Both the position numbers and the translations under genes were made by a program. This document shows, one piece after another, positions 1 through 9,154 of a stretch of DNA of 21,191 bases (positions are counted from its first letter, which is position 1; each line of letters begins with the position of its first letter). The notes under the pieces were generated by a model. It was given only the letters and a program-made list of their open reading frames with translations, was not told the DNA's origin and did not search any database. Source of the stretch: Halocaridina rubra (taxonomy: Eukaryota; Arthropoda; Malacostraca; Decapoda; Atyidae); the NCBI GenBank assembly GCA_037179515.1, contig JAXCGZ010009852.1, positions 50,001-71,191 of the forward strand. Direction: 5' to 3'.

Positions 1-2
1 AG

Positions 3-2957
3 AATAGCCACAAGAAGGGTGAAGCTAGAGAAAGTTTAAAAGTATATTATACAAATTGCCGTAGTTTAGGTAACAAGATAGAAGAACTGAGAGCCATAGT
101 ATGTAGTGAGAGACCGGATATAATATGCATTAGTGAAAGTTGGATTAATTTAGAAAGCAAACACCTAAAAGCTGAGTACAAAATTACAGGATATAAACTT
201 TATAATGCTGATCGTAGTGCAGATAAAAGAGGGGGAGGGGTAATTATGTATATTAAAGATAGCCTCAGAAGCTGCATTAAGTCTGGAATTAAGACAAATC
301 TAAATTCAGAAACCTTATGGGTTGAAATTAAAAATAATATAGAAAGTCTAGTTGTAGGAGTAGTCTACAGACCACCTGATCTAGATAATATAGAGTCGCA
401 AGTTATATACGATGAAATTTCTAAAGTGAGCAGGTCAAATAGAGTTTGCATTGTAGGCGATTTTAATTTTAGACATATTAACTGGGAAACCATAACAGGT
501 GATAGTAGCTCTAAGGAGTTTTTGGAAGTAGTAGAAGACAATTTCCTTTCTCAGCATGTACATGAAGCAACACGGGGGGTGAATACACTAGATTTAGTTC
601 TTAGTAATAGAGAGAATATGGTTACAAATTTAGAAGTTGGTGAAAAATTGGGCAACAGTGACCATGATTCCATTAGATTTAACATAATTTTCAAGGAAAC
701 TATAAAGGAAAATAAGAATATTGTTCCAAACTTTAGAGCAGGAGATTTTGAGGGCTTAAAAACTAAATTATCTAATGAGGTATGGGAAGGGATTTCTGGG
801 GTACAGATGTGGGTAGTTAATCCAGCAGGTCAGGTCGCAGGTAGCGGATTACCCCGAAATTTGGGTACCACATGCCAAGGATTATCACAAGATAAGATCA
901 ATACATTAAATTCTCTCACAGGAAAGAACAGCAGCCCGTCAGTTAATATAAATTTGGATGAGGAATATAACAATTTTGTCATGACTCTTAAGAATAGTCA
1001 GAGAGACTATATTCCCATGAAACATTGCAGATCAAGAAAAAATGACCCTAAATGGATGAACAATAGAATAAAGAATCTTATAGGTATTAAAAGAGGAATA
1101 TACAGGAAACTAAAAAGAGGTGAAGAGCAGGTGAGGCAGCAATATATACAGTTAAACAGGGAAGTTAAAAAGAGAGTTAGAGAGTCGAAAAGAAAATACG
1201 AAGTTAGAATAGCAGGAGAAGCTAAAGAAAATCCTAAAGGGTTTTATCAACATTATCAAACAAAATTTAAGGAAAAAGTCGGACCAATTGAAGTAGCCAA
1301 TGGCCATATCACAGATGACGATAAAGTGATGTGTACATGTTTAAATGATTATTTCTTATCTGTATTTACAAATGAAAACTTGGAAAATATTCCGGAAGTA
1401 GAATCCATTTACAGAGACAGTCCCGATAATATACTTAGTTCAATAAATATTACGAGAGAGGAGGTAATAAAAGAAATAGATAAATTAAAGGCTCATAAAT
1501 CTCCGGGACCTGATGGAATATATGCTAGAATATTAAAGGAATGCAAGGAAGAGCTTAGTTGTCCTCTAACTGCATTATTTAATAATTCAATAAAATTAGG
1601 ATCGGTACCCATGGAGTGGAAATTGGCAGATGTGGTACCAATATTTAAAAAAGGAGAACGTGTTAAAAAGAATAATTATAGGCCGGTAAGTTTAACGTCA
1701 ACAGTGGGTAAGATTCTAGAATCCATAATTGCAAATAAAATAAGGGCACATCTAGAATTACACAGACTGATAAAACTTTCACAACACGGGTTTCTTAAGG
1801 GTTTTTCGTGCCTTACAAACTTACTGTCTTTTTATTCAGAAGTTTACGAGGCAGTAGATTGTGGCAAAGAATATGATACAATATATCTAGATTTTAGCAA
1901 AGCTTTTGATAGAGTTCCTCACATAAGATTAGTTAAAAAGCTGGAAGCTCATGGTATAGGAGGAGCTGTGCTCAGATGGATCAAACAATGGTTAAAAGAC
2001 AGAAAACAGAGGGTTTGCATAAATGGAGAGAAATCAGAGTGGGGCTCGGTTACAAGCGGGGTACCACAAGGCTCGGTACTGGGTCCCCTATTATTCATCG
2101 TATATCTAAATGATCTGGATTCGGATATCAGTAGTAACCTAAGTAAATTCGCAGACGACACTAAAATAGGTAGAACTATAAATGGAAAAGAAGACATTCA
2201 TGCTTTACAGGAAGATCTAAATAGATTATCTGAATGGTCGGACAAATGGCAAATGGAATTTAATGTTGAAAAATGTAAAGTAGTTAAAATGGGTACTATA
2301 AAAGACAATACTAGTTATAAGCTAAATAACCATGAAATCATGAGTTCTCGGTGTGAAAGGGATTTGGGAGTTCTTGTGAGTAGTAGTCTTAAGCCAAGAG
2401 AGCAATGCACAGCAGTCAGAAATAAAGCAAACAGAATTTTAGGATTTATCTCAAGAAGCGTCAGCAATAGGACGGAAAAAGTTATTTTGCAGCTCTATCT
2501 TGCATTAGTTAGGCCCCATTTAGATTATGCTGTGCAATTCTGGTCACCCTATTATAGAATGGAAATTGAATCCTTGGAGAGAGTGCAGCGAAGAATGACC
2601 AAGATGATACACAATATCAGAAATCTACCATATGAGGACAGATTAAAAAAACTTAATCTACATTCTCTAGAGAGGCGAAGAGTTAGGGGGGATATGATTG
2701 AAGTGTATAAATGGTTTAAAGGGATTAACAAGGGAGATATTAATAAAGTTTTAAAAATTCATGATCAAACCAGAACTCGTAATAATGGATTTAAGCTTGA
2801 TAAATTTAGGTTCAGAAGGGAAATTGGTAAAAATTGGTTTGGTAATAGAGTAGCTGATGCATGGAACAAGCTTCCTAGTAGGATAGTAAATGCCAATACC
2901 TTAGACACCTTCAAATGTAGATTAGATAGACATATGACAGAGGTAGGGTGGGTATGA
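3..2957 (+). CDS. LINE ORF2 protein: apurinic-type endonuclease plus reverse transcriptase (5' cut by window)
   Basis: This is the retrotransposition enzyme. The N-terminal endonuclease nicks the target and the reverse transcriptase copies the element RNA from that nick. The frame is open from base 3, with no stop before 2958, so the true start lies left of the window and the first in-window ATG (246) is internal. The visible 984 residues contain, in order, the endonuclease motifs NCRSLGNK, SESWI (catalytic Glu), GDFNF and NSDHD (catalytic Asp-His), then the RT motifs YLDFSKAFD, GVPQGSVLGPLL and FADD. A C-terminal RPHLDYAVQFWSP block is typical of CR1-like proteins. Amino-acid differences from copy 2 include WINL for WIKL, YKIT for YIIT, an Ala for Thr at codon 836, RVRE for IVRE, PHIRL for PHKRL and SRCER for SQCER. 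No catalytic motif is affected, so it may still be functional. Confidence 0.93.
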   Translation, partial: NSHKKGEARESLKVYYTNCRSLGNKIEELRAIVCSERPDIICISESWINLESKHLKAEYKITGYKLYNADRSADKRGGGVIMYIKDSLRSCIKSGIKTNLNSETLWVEIKNNIESLVVGVVYRPPDLDNIESQVIYDEISKVSRSNRVCIVGDFNFRHINWETITGDSSSKEFLEVVEDNFLSQHVHEATRGVNTLDLVLSNRENMVTNLEVGEKLGNSDHDSIRFNIIFKETIKENKNIVPNFRAGDFEGLKTKLSNEVWEGISGVQMWVVNPAGQVAGSGLPRNLGTTCQGLSQDKINTLNSLTGKNSSPSVNINLDEEYNNFVMTLKNSQRDYIPMKHCRSRKNDPKWMNNRIKNLIGIKRGIYRKLKRGEEQVRQQYIQLNREVKKRVRESKRKYEVRIAGEAKENPKGFYQHYQTKFKEKVGPIEVANGHITDDDKVMCTCLNDYFLSVFTNENLENIPEVESIYRDSPDNILSSINITREEVIKEIDKLKAHKSPGPDGIYARILKECKEELSCPLTALFNNSIKLGSVPMEWKLADVVPIFKKGERVKKNNYRPVSLTSTVGKILESIIANKIRAHLELHRLIKLSQHGFLKGFSCLTNLLSFYSEVYEAVDCGKEYDTIYLDFSKAFDRVPHIRLVKKLEAHGIGGAVLRWIKQWLKDRKQRVCINGEKSEWGSVTSGVPQGSVLGPLLFIVYLNDLDSDISSNLSKFADDTKIGRTINGKEDIHALQEDLNRLSEWSDKWQMEFNVEKCKVVKMGTIKDNTSYKLNNHEIMSSRCERDLGVLVSSSLKPREQCTAVRNKANRILGFISRSVSNRTEKVILQLYLALVRPHLDYAVQFWSPYYRMEIESLERVQRRMTKMIHNIRNLPYEDRLKKLNLHSLERRRVRGDMIEVYKWFKGINKGDINKVLKIHDQTRTRNNGFKLDKFRFRREIGKNWFGNRVADAWNKLPSRIVNANTLDTFKCRLDRHMTEVGWV

Positions 2958-3125
2958 ATAGGTTAGTGCTTATTAGAAAAATCATAAAAAGAAAAACAGA
3001 ATAAATAAGTAGAGTAGAATAGAATAGGTTAGACATGCTGAAAATACAATTCAAAAATGGAGCTGCCTCGTGTGTGCCAGTAGGCATGTTGCAGTGTCCT
3101 CTATTCTTATGTTCTTATGTTCTTA
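2958..3125 (+). other. CR1-like 3' UTR with TTCTTATG octamer tail, copy 1
   Basis: The 3' UTR follows the ORF2 stop and is identical by eye to the corresponding part of copy 2. It ends in about 2.75 copies of TTCTTATG at 3104-3125. In CR1-group LINEs this 3' end is the expected recognition site for the reverse transcriptase (established for the family). The tail directly abuts the 5' end of copy 2 with no intervening host base. Confidence 0.85.
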
Positions 3126-3428
3126 AGTGAAGAGCTGATTAGGTTGTATAGACAAGCCCTGGATAAGATTAGGAAAAGGGGTGCAGTTCCTGTGATGTGT
3201 GGTATTCTCCCTAGGCTTAGCCAAAGTTCAGAGTGGTGGTCTCGAGCTATAGGAGTAAATGCTAGGATGAAAGTCTTCTGTCTGGAGAATAATATAGGTT
3301 TTATAGACGGGTGGGATCACTTCACTAGTCGTAAGCATATGTATGCAAGGGATGGAGTGCATCTTTCTAATTCAGGTGTCTCGGTATTGGCTGGTATGAT
3401 AGACAGAGAGGTAGGGGGGTTTTGTTAG
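3126..3428 (+). CDS. 5'-truncated LINE ORF1, C-terminal SGNH-type esterase fragment
   Basis: About 100 residues remain of ORF1. The sequence RGAVPVMCGILPRL, FIDGWDHF and especially DGVHLSNSG matches the last blocks of the SGNH/GDSL esterase domain that many CR1 and L2 ORF1 proteins carry (family knowledge). The D and H of DGVHLS correspond to the catalytic Asp-His pair. The Ser block and any RNA-binding or zinc-knuckle part would lie upstream and are missing. The frame is open into the tail of copy 1, where an ATG at 3117 within TTCTTATG reads straight into the fragment, but that start is an accident of the junction. The stop TAG lies at 3426-3428, 14 bases before the ORF2 ATG. As a truncated protein it is probably non-functional. 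Confidence 0.8.
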   Translation, partial: SEELIRLYRQALDKIRKRGAVPVMCGILPRLSQSSEWWSRAIGVNARMKVFCLENNIGFIDGWDHFTSRKHMYARDGVHLSNSGVSVLAGMIDREVGGFC

Positions 3429-3442
3429 ACACAAATAATGAA

Positions 3443-6400
3443 ATGATTAATACTTGTGCAGAGAAATTAGTCAGTAAGGGTTCAGTAAATAGTGGGTCAA
3501 ATAACTGGGAGTCTAAGGATAAGAACCATTTGTTACATAGAACAAATATTAACAAAAAGAATAGCCACAAGAAGGGTGAAGCTAGAGAAAGTTTAAAAGT
3601 ATATTATACAAATTGCCGTAGTTTAGGTAACAAGATAGAAGAACTGAGAGCCATAGTATGTAGTGAGAGACCGGATATAATATGCATTAGTGAAAGTTGG
3701 ATTAAATTAGAAAGCAAACACCTTAAAGCTGAGTACATAATTACAGGATATAAACTTTATAATGCTGATCGTAGTGCAGATAAAAGAGGGGGAGGGGTAA
3801 TTATGTATATTAAAGATAGCCTCAGAAGCTGCATTAAGTCTGGAATTAAGACAAATCTAAATTCAGAAACCTTATGGGTTGAAATTAAAAATAATATAGA
3901 AAGTCTAGTTGTAGGAGTAGTCTACAGACCACCTGATCTAGATAATATAGAGTCGCAAGTTATATACGATGAAATTTCTAAAGTGAGCAGGTCAAATAGA
4001 GTTTGCATTGTAGGCGATTTTAATTTTAGACATATTAACTGGGAAACCATAACAGGTGATAGTAGCTCTAAGGAGTTTTTGGAAGTAGTAGAAGACAATT
4101 TCCTTTCTCAGCATGTACATGAAGCAACACGGGGGGTGAATACACTAGATTTAGTTCTTAGTAATAGAGAGAATATGGTTACAAATTTAGAAGTTGGTGA
4201 AAAATTGGGCAACAGTGACCATGATTCCATTAGATTTAACATAATTTTCAAGGAAACTATAAAGGAAAATAAGAATATTGTTCCAAACTTTAGAGCAGGA
4301 GATTTTGAGGGCTTAAAAACTAAATTATCTAATGAGGTATGGGAAGGGATTTCTGGGGTACAGATGTGGGTAGTTAATCCAGCAGGTCAGGTCACAGGTA
4401 GCGGATTACCCCGAAATTTGGGTACCACATGCCAAGGATTATCACAAGATAAGATCAATACATTAAATTCTCTCACAGGAAAGAACAGCAGCCCGTCAGT
4501 TAATATAAATTTGGATGAGGAATATAACAATTTTGTCATGACTCTTAAGAATAGTCAGAGAGACTATATTCCCATGAAACATTGCAGATCAAGAAAAAAT
4601 GACCCTAAATGGATGAACAATAGAATAAAGAATCTTATAGGTATTAAAAGAGGAATATACAGGAAACTAAAAAGAGGTGAAGAGCAGGTGAGGCAGCAAT
4701 ATATACAGTTAAACAGGGAAGTTAAAAAGATAGTTAGAGAGTCGAAAAGAAAATACGAAGTTCGAATAGCAGGAGAAGCTAAAGAAAATCCTAAAGGGTT
4801 TTATCAACATTATCAAACAAAATTTAAGGAAAAAGTCGGACCAATTGAAGTAGCCAATGGCCATATCACAGATGACGATAAAGTGATGTGTACATGTTTA
4901 AATGATTATTTCTTATCTGTATTTACAAATGAAAACTTGGAAAATATTCCGGAAGTAGAATCCATTTACAGAGACAGTCCCGATAATATACTTAGTTCAA
5001 TAAATATTACGAGAGAGGAGGTAATAAAAGAAATAGATAAATTAAAGGCTCATAAATCTCCGGGACCTGATGGAATATATGCTAGAATATTAAAGGAATG
5101 CAAGGAAGAGCTTAGTTGTCCTCTAACTGCATTATTTAATAATTCAATAAAATTAGGATCGGTACCCATGGAGTGGAAATTGGCAGATGTGGTACCAATA
5201 TTTAAAAAAGGAGAACGTGTTAAAAAGAATAATTATAGGCCGGTAAGTTTAACGTCAACAGTGGGTAAGATTCTAGAATCCATAATTGCAAATAAAATAA
5301 GGGCACATCTAGAATTACACAGACTGATAAAACTTTCACAACACGGGTTTCTTAAGGGTTTTTCGTGCCTTACAAACTTACTGTCTTTTTATTCAGAAGT
5401 TTACGAGGCAGTAGATTGTGGCAAAGAATATGATACAATATATCTAGATTTTAGCAAAGCTTTTGATAGAGTTCCTCACAAAAGATTAGTTAAAAAGCTG
5501 GAAGCTCATGGTATAGGAGGAGCTGTGCTCAGATGGATCAAACAATGGTTAAAAGACAGAAAACAGAGGGTTTGCATAAATGGAGAGAAATCAGAGTGGG
5601 GCTCGGTTACAAGCGGGGTACCACAAGGCTCGGTACTGGGTCCTCTATTATTCATCGTATATCTAAATGATCTGGATTCGGATATCAGTAGTAACCTAAG
5701 TAAATTCGCAGACGACACTAAAATAGGTAGAACTATAAATGGAAAAGAAGACATTCATGCTTTACAGGAAGATCTAAATAGATTATCTGAATGGTCGGAC
5801 AAATGGCAAATGGAATTTAATGTTGAAAAATGTAAAGTAGTTAAAATGGGTACTATAAAAGACAATACTAGTTATAAGCTAAATAACCATGAAATCATGA
5901 GTTCTCAGTGTGAAAGGGATTTGGGAGTTCTTGTGAGTAGTAGTCTTAAGCCAAGAGAGCAATGCACAGCAGTCAGAAATAAAGCAAACAGAATTTTAGG
6001 ATTTATCTCAAGAAGCGTCAGCAATAGGACGGAAAAAGTTATTTTGCAGCTCTATCTTGCATTAGTTAGGCCCCATTTAGATTATGCTGTGCAATTCTGG
6101 TCACCCTATTATAGAATGGAAATTGAATCCTTGGAGAGAGTGCAACGAAGAATGACCAAGATGATACACAATATCAGAAATCTACCATATGAGGACAGAT
6201 TAAAAAAACTTAATCTACATTCTCTAGAGAGGCGAAGAGTTAGGGGGGATATGATTGAAGTGTATAAATGGTTTAAAGGGATTAACAAGGGAGATATTAA
6301 TAAAGTTTTAAAAATTCATGATCAAACCAGAACTCGTAATAATGGATTTAAGCTTGATAAATTTAGGTTCAGAAGGGAAATTGGTAAAAATTGGTTTGGT

Positions 6401-6514
6401 AATAGAGTAGCTGATGCATGGAACAAGCTTCCTAGTAGGATAGTAAATGCCAATACCTTAGACACCTTCAAATGTAGATTAGATAGACATATGACAGAGG
6501 TAGGGTGGGTATGA
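3443..6514 (+). CDS. LINE ORF2 protein, full length: endonuclease plus reverse transcriptase
   Basis: The 1023-residue protein starts at the first ATG after the ORF1 stop. The frame is open upstream through a TTG at 3422, but TTG is an unlikely eukaryotic start. Endonuclease motifs are N57 (NCRSLGNK), E84 (SESWI), GDFN at 191-194 and SDH at 258-260. A linker of about 50 residues (306-356) is rich in Gly, Asn and Pro. The reverse transcriptase spans roughly 520-790, with HKSPGPDG, YLDF (catalytic D669), GVPQGS at 725-730 and FADD at 755-758 (D757, D758). The C-terminal 230 residues hold the RPHLDYAVQFWSP block and the basic helices usual for this group. There is no RNase H domain. With no frameshift or stop and every motif intact, it looks potentially active. 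Nearly all differences from copy 1 are single scattered substitutions. Confidence 0.95.
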   Translation: MINTCAEKLVSKGSVNSGSNNWESKDKNHLLHRTNINKKNSHKKGEARESLKVYYTNCRSLGNKIEELRAIVCSERPDIICISESWIKLESKHLKAEYIITGYKLYNADRSADKRGGGVIMYIKDSLRSCIKSGIKTNLNSETLWVEIKNNIESLVVGVVYRPPDLDNIESQVIYDEISKVSRSNRVCIVGDFNFRHINWETITGDSSSKEFLEVVEDNFLSQHVHEATRGVNTLDLVLSNRENMVTNLEVGEKLGNSDHDSIRFNIIFKETIKENKNIVPNFRAGDFEGLKTKLSNEVWEGISGVQMWVVNPAGQVTGSGLPRNLGTTCQGLSQDKINTLNSLTGKNSSPSVNINLDEEYNNFVMTLKNSQRDYIPMKHCRSRKNDPKWMNNRIKNLIGIKRGIYRKLKRGEEQVRQQYIQLNREVKKIVRESKRKYEVRIAGEAKENPKGFYQHYQTKFKEKVGPIEVANGHITDDDKVMCTCLNDYFLSVFTNENLENIPEVESIYRDSPDNILSSINITREEVIKEIDKLKAHKSPGPDGIYARILKECKEELSCPLTALFNNSIKLGSVPMEWKLADVVPIFKKGERVKKNNYRPVSLTSTVGKILESIIANKIRAHLELHRLIKLSQHGFLKGFSCLTNLLSFYSEVYEAVDCGKEYDTIYLDFSKAFDRVPHKRLVKKLEAHGIGGAVLRWIKQWLKDRKQRVCINGEKSEWGSVTSGVPQGSVLGPLLFIVYLNDLDSDISSNLSKFADDTKIGRTINGKEDIHALQEDLNRLSEWSDKWQMEFNVEKCKVVKMGTIKDNTSYKLNNHEIMSSQCERDLGVLVSSSLKPREQCTAVRNKANRILGFISRSVSNRTEKVILQLYLALVRPHLDYAVQFWSPYYRMEIESLERVQRRMTKMIHNIRNLPYEDRLKKLNLHSLERRRVRGDMIEVYKWFKGINKGDINKVLKIHDQTRTRNNGFKLDKFRFRREIGKNWFGNRVADAWNKLPSRIVNANTLDTFKCRLDRHMTEVGWV

Positions 6515-6682
6515 ATAGGTTAGTGCTTATTAGAAAAATCATAAAAAGAAAAACAGAATAAATAAGTAGAGTAGAATAGAATAGGTTAGACATGCTGAAA
6601 ATACAATTCAAAAATGGAGCTGCCTCGTGTGTGCCAGTAGGCATGTTGCAGTGTCCTCTATTCTTATGTTCTTATGTTCTTA
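6515..6682 (+). other. CR1-like 3' UTR with octamer tail, copy 2
   Basis: This has the same length and, by eye, the same sequence as the 3' UTR of copy 1, and ends with the same 2.75 TTCTTATG units at 6661-6682. Identical tail length in both copies is notable because such tails normally vary between independent insertions. Unrelated sequence begins at 6683. Confidence 0.85.
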
Positions 6683-7509
6683 TATCTATCTGTAATATTC
6701 TTGCTACGGAATAACATGGATATGAATATTAACATTACAACTAGGTCAATAAATTCCAGGTGATTTCTGTGAACTTTGCAGGTCTATTGATCACAATATT
6801 CACCATTGCTTTAAGGAACTTTCTGCTCCGATATCATATCATTAAATCGTTAGCTTTTTCATGTTCACACGGGGTCAGTGACACTCGTTAGTTGCCTCTG
6901 ACCTCATCGTTTACTGTCGGATGTTCTTGATACCAATCCATTCCATTGATTTGGAAGCGAATTGAGCGGGCACTTACTCACTAGTGCCTGGAATGGTGCC
7001 ATGTATGGACATCAAGAATCATGTTTTCTTAAAAAGAGAGCATTTAAAGTGCTTCGTACAATTTCTCATTGAGCGAACCTCTTCTGGGATCAGGGGTTGT
7101 TATGTCGTACTTACGGGACACGTAAGTACGTACAGGGATTTTATTATTTAAGATTAGAAATGTGGAGCCATTGGTTAAGCGGAAGCTTCGTGAGTTCTGG
7201 CTATGATGAATATAAAAATGCCTGTCCCGTGAGTCTAATTTAAAAACTTAAATGAACACTTAAATAAAAGGGGCTGCGGGCCACAAGTGGAAGGTCCGCT
7301 CACCCTCAAGGGTGAACACCCAACAAAAAAAAAAAATAAAAGGGAAGGGGCAAGAATACTTCCTCCATGTATCTCTGCTTGTCGCAAAAATTTGACCGAA
7401 TGGGGTGGGGCGAGGGAACTAGACAATCTCCTCTGTATTTTCTTCCATCATTGAGGCAAGGTATTTTGCTTTGATACAGCCACCTCTAGAATAAGGGAGA
7501 ATATGGCTC

Positions 7510-7512
<3 letters not shown>
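6683..7512. other. Unassigned non-coding flank
   Basis: I recognise no gene or repeat family in this stretch. It contains a perfect 10-bp hairpin (7106-7130) and a short A-run at about 7325-7336 followed by a purine-rich segment. The only open frame is a short minus-strand one at 7235-7426 that translates low-complexity sequence, and I do not call it. Confidence 0.5.
7106..7130. repeat. Perfect 10-bp inverted repeat
   Basis: CGTACTTACG at 7106-7115 and its exact reverse complement CGTAAGTACG at 7121-7130 enclose the 5-base loop GGACA. It stands alone in the unassigned flank. No T-run follows, so a terminator-like role is not suggested. Confidence 0.7.

Positions 7513-7588
<76 letters not shown>
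7513..7588. repeat. Compound microsatellite (GT)n(AT)n
   Basis: About seven TG dinucleotides pass directly into roughly 30 uninterrupted TA dinucleotides. The long AT tract can extrude as a cruciform and is likely to vary in length. Confidence 0.95.
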
Positions 7589-7591
<3 letters not shown>

Positions 7592-7630
7592 ATTAAAGTA
7601 ATTATAATAGTTATAGTAGTTATAATAAAT

Positions 7631-7760
7631 ATAATAATTATAATAATTATATATAATAACTATAATACATATAATAATTATAATAAATATAATAATTGTA
7701 ATAAATATAATAATTATAATAAACATAATAGTTATAACAAATATAATAATTATAACAAAT
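7631..7760. repeat. 18-bp AT-rich minisatellite, about seven units
   Basis: The unit is ATAATAATTATAATAAAT. Successive units can be read at 7653-7670, 7671-7688, 7689-7706, 7707-7724, 7725-7742 and 7743-7760, with a further variant at 7631-7648 offset by a 4-base AT insertion. Units differ from one another by one to four bases. Because 18 is a multiple of three, the array is open in both directions and mimics a coding sequence rich in Asn and Tyr, which I do not accept as a gene. Confidence 0.75.
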
Positions 7761-8355
7761 ATAGTAATATAAAAATAATTGAAAAAGATGATAAAATCAT
7801 GGAAAAAGACATTATAATGTTAATTGAATATAAAACTAGGTCAGTTGCTTAGTAGAAGGTAGAATATACTCTGTTCCCTTCCATTTATTTATTTATTTTT
7901 TTCATGGCTAATACTAACTAAAACGGACTTTGGCCTTGACGGTGGCCAAAAGAAAGAAAGATCCCCGTGAAGATGATTTTTATGCTTCACATTCTAAAGC
8001 GCCCCTGATTAATCTGCCTTTGAGCTCCAACTTTCTCATTTGCGCTTCAAAGGACCCCATTGACTTCATGAAAGTCGACTCCCGGATTAAAGTTAGTTCC
8101 CTCCTCCGTAATGAGAGCAACGAATTTTTTTTCTGTAGTAATATCGTTGCCTGAGGTAGTGATGATACTGTTCCACAATTAGCACTTCCTCTCAGATAAT
8201 GGTGCATTCCTTGCGCCTGTTTAGTTCACATCGGCAACCTACCCCATAAGGAATGCCTTTGTCCTCCGTTATATCCACAAATAAATCTTTTTCTTCTTCT
8301 TTCGGGAATAAAGTAATAGATATGTAAAACACAAGGAATATATTCTTCGATAATC
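7761..8355. other. Unassigned spacer before the AAT array
   Basis: This is mixed-composition DNA with a short (ATTT)n run near 7884-7900. Overlapping open frames on both strands (7930-8154 plus and 7980-8207 minus) are 74-75 codons long, have no recognisable motif and are within chance expectation. I see no named element here. Confidence 0.45.
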
Positions 8356-8697
<342 letters not shown>

Positions 8698-9154
8698 AAA
8701 CAAATGCATTGCAATTACACATTGTCGGGAATCGAAAGTGGGAACCATAGACTAGAGTACCACAGCTTAGGCCACTTTACCATTAGAGATTATGGCCTGA
8801 TTTCTTAAACATTGTAAACCTAGGATACCATAGTGTTAGTTAGCTAGACACACAAATGGATTTCATAAACGCACCTGACGCGGTTTTGTGTATGGCTAGG
8901 ATCTCGTACGGGATCCTAGCCATACACAAAACCGCGTCAGATGCGTGTATGAAATCCATTTGTCTGAGTCTAGTTAACTAACAATATGGTATCCTATCCT
9001 AGGTTTACACTGTTTAAGAAATCGGGAAATAATCTCTAATGGCAAAGTGGCCTAATCTGTGGTGCTCTAGTCTAGAGTCCCCACTTTCGATTCCCGACAA
9101 GGAAGGGAGATTATTTGTAGATATTTAAATAGCGTAATTGCAATGCATTTGTTT
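8698..9154. repeat. Large imperfect palindrome made of two inverted SINE-like modules
   Basis: The two arms are reverse complements around a centre at about 8907.5. The inner stem is perfect for 29 bp (8875-8903 with 8912-8940), and its 8-base loop itself contains CGTACG. Outward, pairing continues at roughly 85-90 percent to the terminal 20-mer AAACAAATGCATTGCAATTA (8698-8717), repeated inverted at 9135-9154. The right arm has about 33 extra bases near 9102-9134 that the left arm lacks, and a 5-base indel lies mid-arm. Each arm contains a tRNA-like module. On the plus strand of the right arm, TGGCAAAGTGG resembles a pol III A box and CTTTCGATTCC a B box, followed by GACAAGGAAGGGAG. I see no target-site duplication. 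It could be a foldback element or two inverted SINEs. Confidence 0.85.

Larger units (their letters stand above)
1..3125 (+). mobile_element. CR1-like non-LTR retrotransposon, copy 1 (left end outside window)
   Basis: This LINE runs off the left edge of the window. Its first base matches position 3558 of the second copy, and the offset of 3557 stays constant to the end, so there is no indel between the copies. By eye I count about 10 substitutions over 3125 bp, for example at 149, 167, 181, 837, 1174, 1206, 1924, 2087, 2350 and 2588. It carries an open ORF2, a 168-bp 3' UTR and a TTCTTATG octamer tail. The octamer resembles the 8-bp tail of vertebrate CR1 elements, and ORF2 has endonuclease and reverse transcriptase but no recognisable RNase H, so I place it in the CR1/L2 group. 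The clade assignment is by motif recall, without a tree. Confidence 0.9.
3126..6682 (+). mobile_element. CR1-like non-LTR retrotransposon, copy 2, 5'-truncated within ORF1
   Basis: The second copy begins exactly where the tail of copy 1 ends, and the first bases already code for the end of ORF1. It contains the ORF1 C-terminal fragment, a complete ORF2, the 3' UTR and the same octamer tail (6661-6682), then passes into unrelated sequence. 5' truncation is the usual result of incomplete target-primed reverse transcription. Whether it arose by insertion at the tail of copy 1 or by tandem duplication cannot be decided, because the left end of copy 1 is outside the window. Confidence 0.92.

Noticed and set aside
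1949..2197. Minus-strand 82-codon frame inside ORF2 (also 5506-5754)
   Set aside because: It is the shadow of the reverse transcriptase coding strand.
3422..3442. TTG as the ORF2 start, seven codons before the ATG
   Set aside because: TTG initiation is not expected in a eukaryotic nuclear gene; the ATG at 3443 is preferred.
7930..8207. Possible small gene with 74-75 codons on either strand
   Set aside because: There is no motif, no conservation evidence within the window, and the frames overlap antisense.
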